Of a stretch of DNA of 64,000 nt, positions 60,185 to 64,000 are shown piece by piece. The DNA comes from Owenia fusiformis (lineage: Eukaryota; Annelida; Polychaeta; Sabellida; Oweniidae), in contig CAIIXF020000006.1 in the NCBI GenBank assembly GCA_903813345.2, positions 3,224,001 to 3,288,000 on the forward strand, read 5' to 3'. The translations under genes were made by a program, and so were the position numbers. The notes under the pieces are model-generated. The model saw nothing but the letters and a program-made list of their open reading frames with translations, was not told the origin of the DNA and ran no database searches. Each line of letters begins with the position of its first letter. Within the stretch, counting starts at the first letter, position 1.

Positions 60185-61616
60185 AATCCAATAGTTGATG
60201 GGTTGATACAATCGTAATACCAAACAGAGCTTCTGCAATTAATTCCTACATTTACAATTTTTCACAGAAAGACATAACAGACCAACAAATAAGTGAGTGG
60301 TAAGTTAATAATATAAAAGAACATAAAAATAAATAATTTGTAACTAATGAAATTGAACAGCCAATAATCTCTCTGCACATCAAGTATTCAAGACAGACAG
60401 TATTCCAACCAGCTCGTCATCCTCAGCAATCTCTAATTGATCCTAATAAATGAGAATTGTGTGTGAGTTATGCTTATTGAATAACACACCAAGCTATTTC
60501 TGTCCATATTCCATTAAATCTACTTGAATTTCTAATAACATTAGTGTGATGTATAGACATTGTCTATCTCAAAAGATTTAAACTTACTTATCTAATCCCT
60601 ACACATTGAAATTTGTGGGAGATTTACACTATCACTTTTTGACATCATTATTTGGTTTATTATAATCTGGTTAATGCTTAGATCATTTAGTTGATTTGCT
60701 CCTCACTTAAAATGTCAATTCATTTATTTGGATGGAAAACCACTTTGGGTTTCATTGGAAGAATGGTTTATACCCTAATAAACCATGTAAAATACAATAA
60801 AAAGCTGCAACTTAAGAGTACTGATTATCTAATGGTCTGACTTTTTGGGAGAAACTTCTGATCTAATGAGGTTACTGATTATGGTGCAGACATTATACAC
60901 TCCAAAATAGTTTATGCCCAGGTCCACAAGAAGGTATTTATAAGTACCCTGGACTTTATTTTTTTTAATGATCAAACTATCCGGACCTGTTTTTCAATAT
61001 TTGGTGCATCAATATGTTGCATTTTGAGACACAGTTAACCTCTCAGAAGGAAAATTACATTCATTTGGGAAGTGGAAACAATATTTCCCATGTTATTTTA
61101 CTATAGGGAAAAATTCATGTGATCCATTGTTTTCAGCTTAATTTTAGTCACCCTAATTGAATGCATTTCCCTTTAATAAAGTTAACCATGTCTCAAAAAG
61201 AGTCAAAACACAACATATTTGTGCAACAAACATTGAAAAAACAGTTCTGGAAACGAAGAGCTGAAAATCAGGAAAACATTTAGAAAAATCATCTTGGTGG
61301 GGTGTTTGAACATTCCCTGTCAAAAAGTCTGAATTATGACTGCTTGTCCTGGAGTTAATGCAGCAAAATCCAGCACTGCTGCAATACCTTCTGTGGTCCT
61401 TTGACAAGAATGATGCGAGCCCAAAATATTCTGGATTGCTCACTAGTACTGATTCTGCCTTTAATTAGTTATGCATTCTAAAACTCTGACATCAAAAATC
61501 CAATTCTGGTAATTGCAACTTTGGTATTCATAAAATATGAGCCACATGTGAAGCAAATCCAATATCAAAACCCAACTAATCTTGACATTCACGCAACAAA
61601 CCAATTAATGCACAGG
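60185..61616. other. AT-rich non-coding stretch
   Basis: A 96-codon minus frame at 61153-61443 shows no recognised domain. No repeat boundary seen. Confidence 0.4.
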
Positions 61617-62231
61617 TACAGGGTCTCTGGAAAGTAAAGATACAATAATCCTCATTTTAAGAAATTTAGGATTTTGTAATGAAATTGCTACCTATTATAC
61701 ATAATGACAATATCTCTCTCAATGTGTTAAAGTTATGGTTGCAATGGTTATGGTGGTGAGAGGTATGTCGACCAGTTCCATAATATCGCTAAATTGTGAT
61801 GAATTACTAAAACATGACCATTTGAAACAATGTTTATTATTGTATTTTCTATCAATGTTTTATTCAATATTGTATTATCTATAGTATAATGATATCACTG
61901 ATACATATCAGAATTATGTAATGTCACTAACCAGTATAATCAAAGAAATATTATATAAGTGCTTAAAAAAAGGTTCCTGGATTAATAGTAAAGTCAATAG
62001 TGCACCTCCACATAGCAAAGAAAGCAAATCTTACAATTGAATGTCTTGACAATACACCTTTTTGTACAATGGCCGGCCCATGTTATATTATATACCACAA
62101 ATTTCTTTTGTATTTCTTACAATTGTTGATGATACCCTGGGACTATTCAGTATAACTTTCCAATGAACTTGCTTATATATTGCTGACAATTTATATGTCA
62201 AAAGCAGTTCACTTTTTTGGGACACCCAATA
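61617..62231. mobile_element. Possible mariner-like remnant
   Basis: The right end, reverse-complemented, reads TATTGGGTGTCCCAAAAAAG then TGAAC, close to the TIR of the element at 1683-2546. A candidate left end, TACAGGGTCTCTGGAAAGTA, starts at 61617. The left match is weak, so only the right end (about 62200-62231) is well supported. Confidence 0.35.
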
Positions 62232-64000
62232 TAAATACATGAATTTCAATTTGACTCTTAGTTAACTAAAATACTGATAGTAACATTGGAAATATGGTCA
62301 ATCAGTCCTAACATGTCCTTACTTAACAGATGTTGAAATTGAATAAACTGCATGATAAAAAATGGTACCAAAAGGAAAATTAAACAAGAATAAACACTAC
62401 AGTAGAATAATTGTGTATACATAGGCATTTGTTGTTAAATTGATCTATCTTTTGACATTGAATGCAAATGCAAGCCCAATGAGAATTTTCAACAGATTAC
62501 AATTACATTCATCAAGTCAAGATACGGTCTATAGAGTGGAACTAAAACAGCAGGTTTAATGGCATTAAATAACATGATTAACATGGGAAAACTTGATAGG
62601 TTGTCAATGTCTAACCATTTTAAATATGCAACCTTTTCCCTTTGCTTTTTAATAATCGATTTTACATTCCATGTAACAAAAAAATTATAGTTTCAAAAAG
62701 AATATTCAGATATGTTAAACTGACAAGCCTAGCCCATCTTTCCATCCCATGTATTACCATCATGTATTAAGAGCAAACAACTATTTTGTAAGGGAGGATA
62801 ATGAAACAAGCTGAAAAGGTAAATCAAGATTATTGTCCAATATGGTATTTTCGCTATTATCTAACCTCCTTAATGAGTCTATCCCTGAATTAATAAGTCA
62901 AACAAAAATGATTTAAATACTGAAATCGATGGAAGTTACAATGGATTGTGAGTTTAACATGCAAGTGAACTAAGATTGCATATTGTGAGTTTTATGTGAT
63001 ACAACAATTGCAAGCTCATACTACAGCAACCAAATGATGAAACTACAACAATTAAAAAAATAACAATTGCCAACAAATAAACAAACTATGAATGATAACC
63101 AAACTCAAACACTAATGACATTTCGAAAAGCTATTGAAGATTAATCCCAATTGAAAAAATTCAGATAAACTTCTAGATAAGTAAATGCAATTACAAAACA
63201 ATTCTCCACAAAGTTAACAACAAAATGTGCACTCAATAATAAATAAAATATGGATACATTGTGAAGATCTAGTTAAAGATACTCTATTGAGACTGCTCTG
63301 TGGCATTTTTTCTTTATTCCTTTTTGTTTTGAATTTTTAACACCATAACATTAACTAACTACTCAATATGCAACTTTTCACCACGTAGAATTTTAAAATA
63401 TTAAGTTTGAAAATTCCATTTTTATAATGGAGCTCAATGGGAAAAACTACATAATTTGAATTATTTTCAAACGTAGCGGCGCGATTTTGATAAAATTGAC
63501 AGATATAATAAATATTGGTAAGACGAAATGTTTGATGAAAAATGAAGAAAATTCACCGTCCTGGTTACGCAAACTATAGAAAATCTGAAATAATCATAAA
63601 AACCTGTAAAAATAGATTGAAGGGGGTGATATTCATTTCTAATGTGCCTTTCACTACTACAGGGTAACCATAATTTTGGTACTGATTTGATTTTTCAATG
63701 AAAATCATTTCTATAGTGTATAGTCAGTTTAAATAACACAATTGCTATATTTCTTTACTGAACAGTGCAATCATTTATTTATTTATCAACAGTAATGCAA
63801 ACTACATATTATACAGTTAGTAAAATATTAAAATAATTCTATTAAAATTAAAGCATTGAGATGATACTTAAATAATTACATATTATATTGATAGGCATAT
63901 TATATTATAGGATTTAAGCCAATGACTCAATGCATTGTAGATGATTAAATTTAACATATGTCCTGATTCTAGACTATGAACGAGGGTGGTAGTCCAAATT
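62232..64000. other. AT-rich non-coding stretch
   Basis: No exon, RNA gene or repeat boundary recognised up to the end of the window. Confidence 0.45.

Overview
This is a 64 kb piece of AT-rich eukaryotic (metazoan) DNA. It is almost entirely non-genic: long AT-rich stretches, degenerate dispersed repeats, terminal-inverted-repeat (TIR) elements, foldbacks and minisatellites. I see no bacterial operons, rRNA, convincing tRNA, CRISPR or intact transposase. Most open frames of 60-150 codons fit chance in DNA this AT-rich. The repeat style (many small TIR elements, GACA/GACG tracts, dispersed ~330 bp and 'ggtatttgagttatcgccc' families) suggests a marine invertebrate, perhaps a bivalve mollusc. 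That assignment is inference only.

Layout. 1-20 kb: a mariner-like element (1683-2546), copies of dispersed family A, a 140 bp A-tailed retroposon with a 13 bp target-site duplication (TSD) at 9039-9204, a MITE with 16 bp TIRs (11085-11426), and short tandem repeats. 19.5-32 kb: a MITE with 102 bp, ~98% identical TIRs (19554-20025), two of three copies of a hAT-like family with 6 bp TSDs (23673-24015 and 27615-28108; the third is 54269-54626), a 125 bp hairpin insertion with a 13 bp TSD (25879-26029), a GTACCGTACGGTAC palindrome cluster (29815-30005) and a TA-flanked MITE (31783-32130). 37-44 kb: a transposon-end-like fragment, a 644 bp Harbinger-like element (38790-39433), and a 2.18 kb TIR element filled by a 31 bp minisatellite (42030-44210). 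46.7-51.4 kb: a ~340 bp tandem array ending in GACA/GACG, a T-shaped hairpin, one candidate terminal coding exon (49732-49848, + strand) and a foldback. 54-60 kb: a complex repeat locus with a ~470 bp tandem array split by a 2589 bp insertion.

The strongest observation is that insertion (56677-59265). Removing it restores the array exactly, showing entry between AAA and TTT with no TSD and with imperfect TIRs. That is the target behaviour described for the Spy group of DNA transposons. The only gene signal I would defend is the terminal exon near 49.8 kb, so most of the window is probably intron or intergenic DNA. No feature here forms a pathway with another; the common theme is nested mobile DNA.
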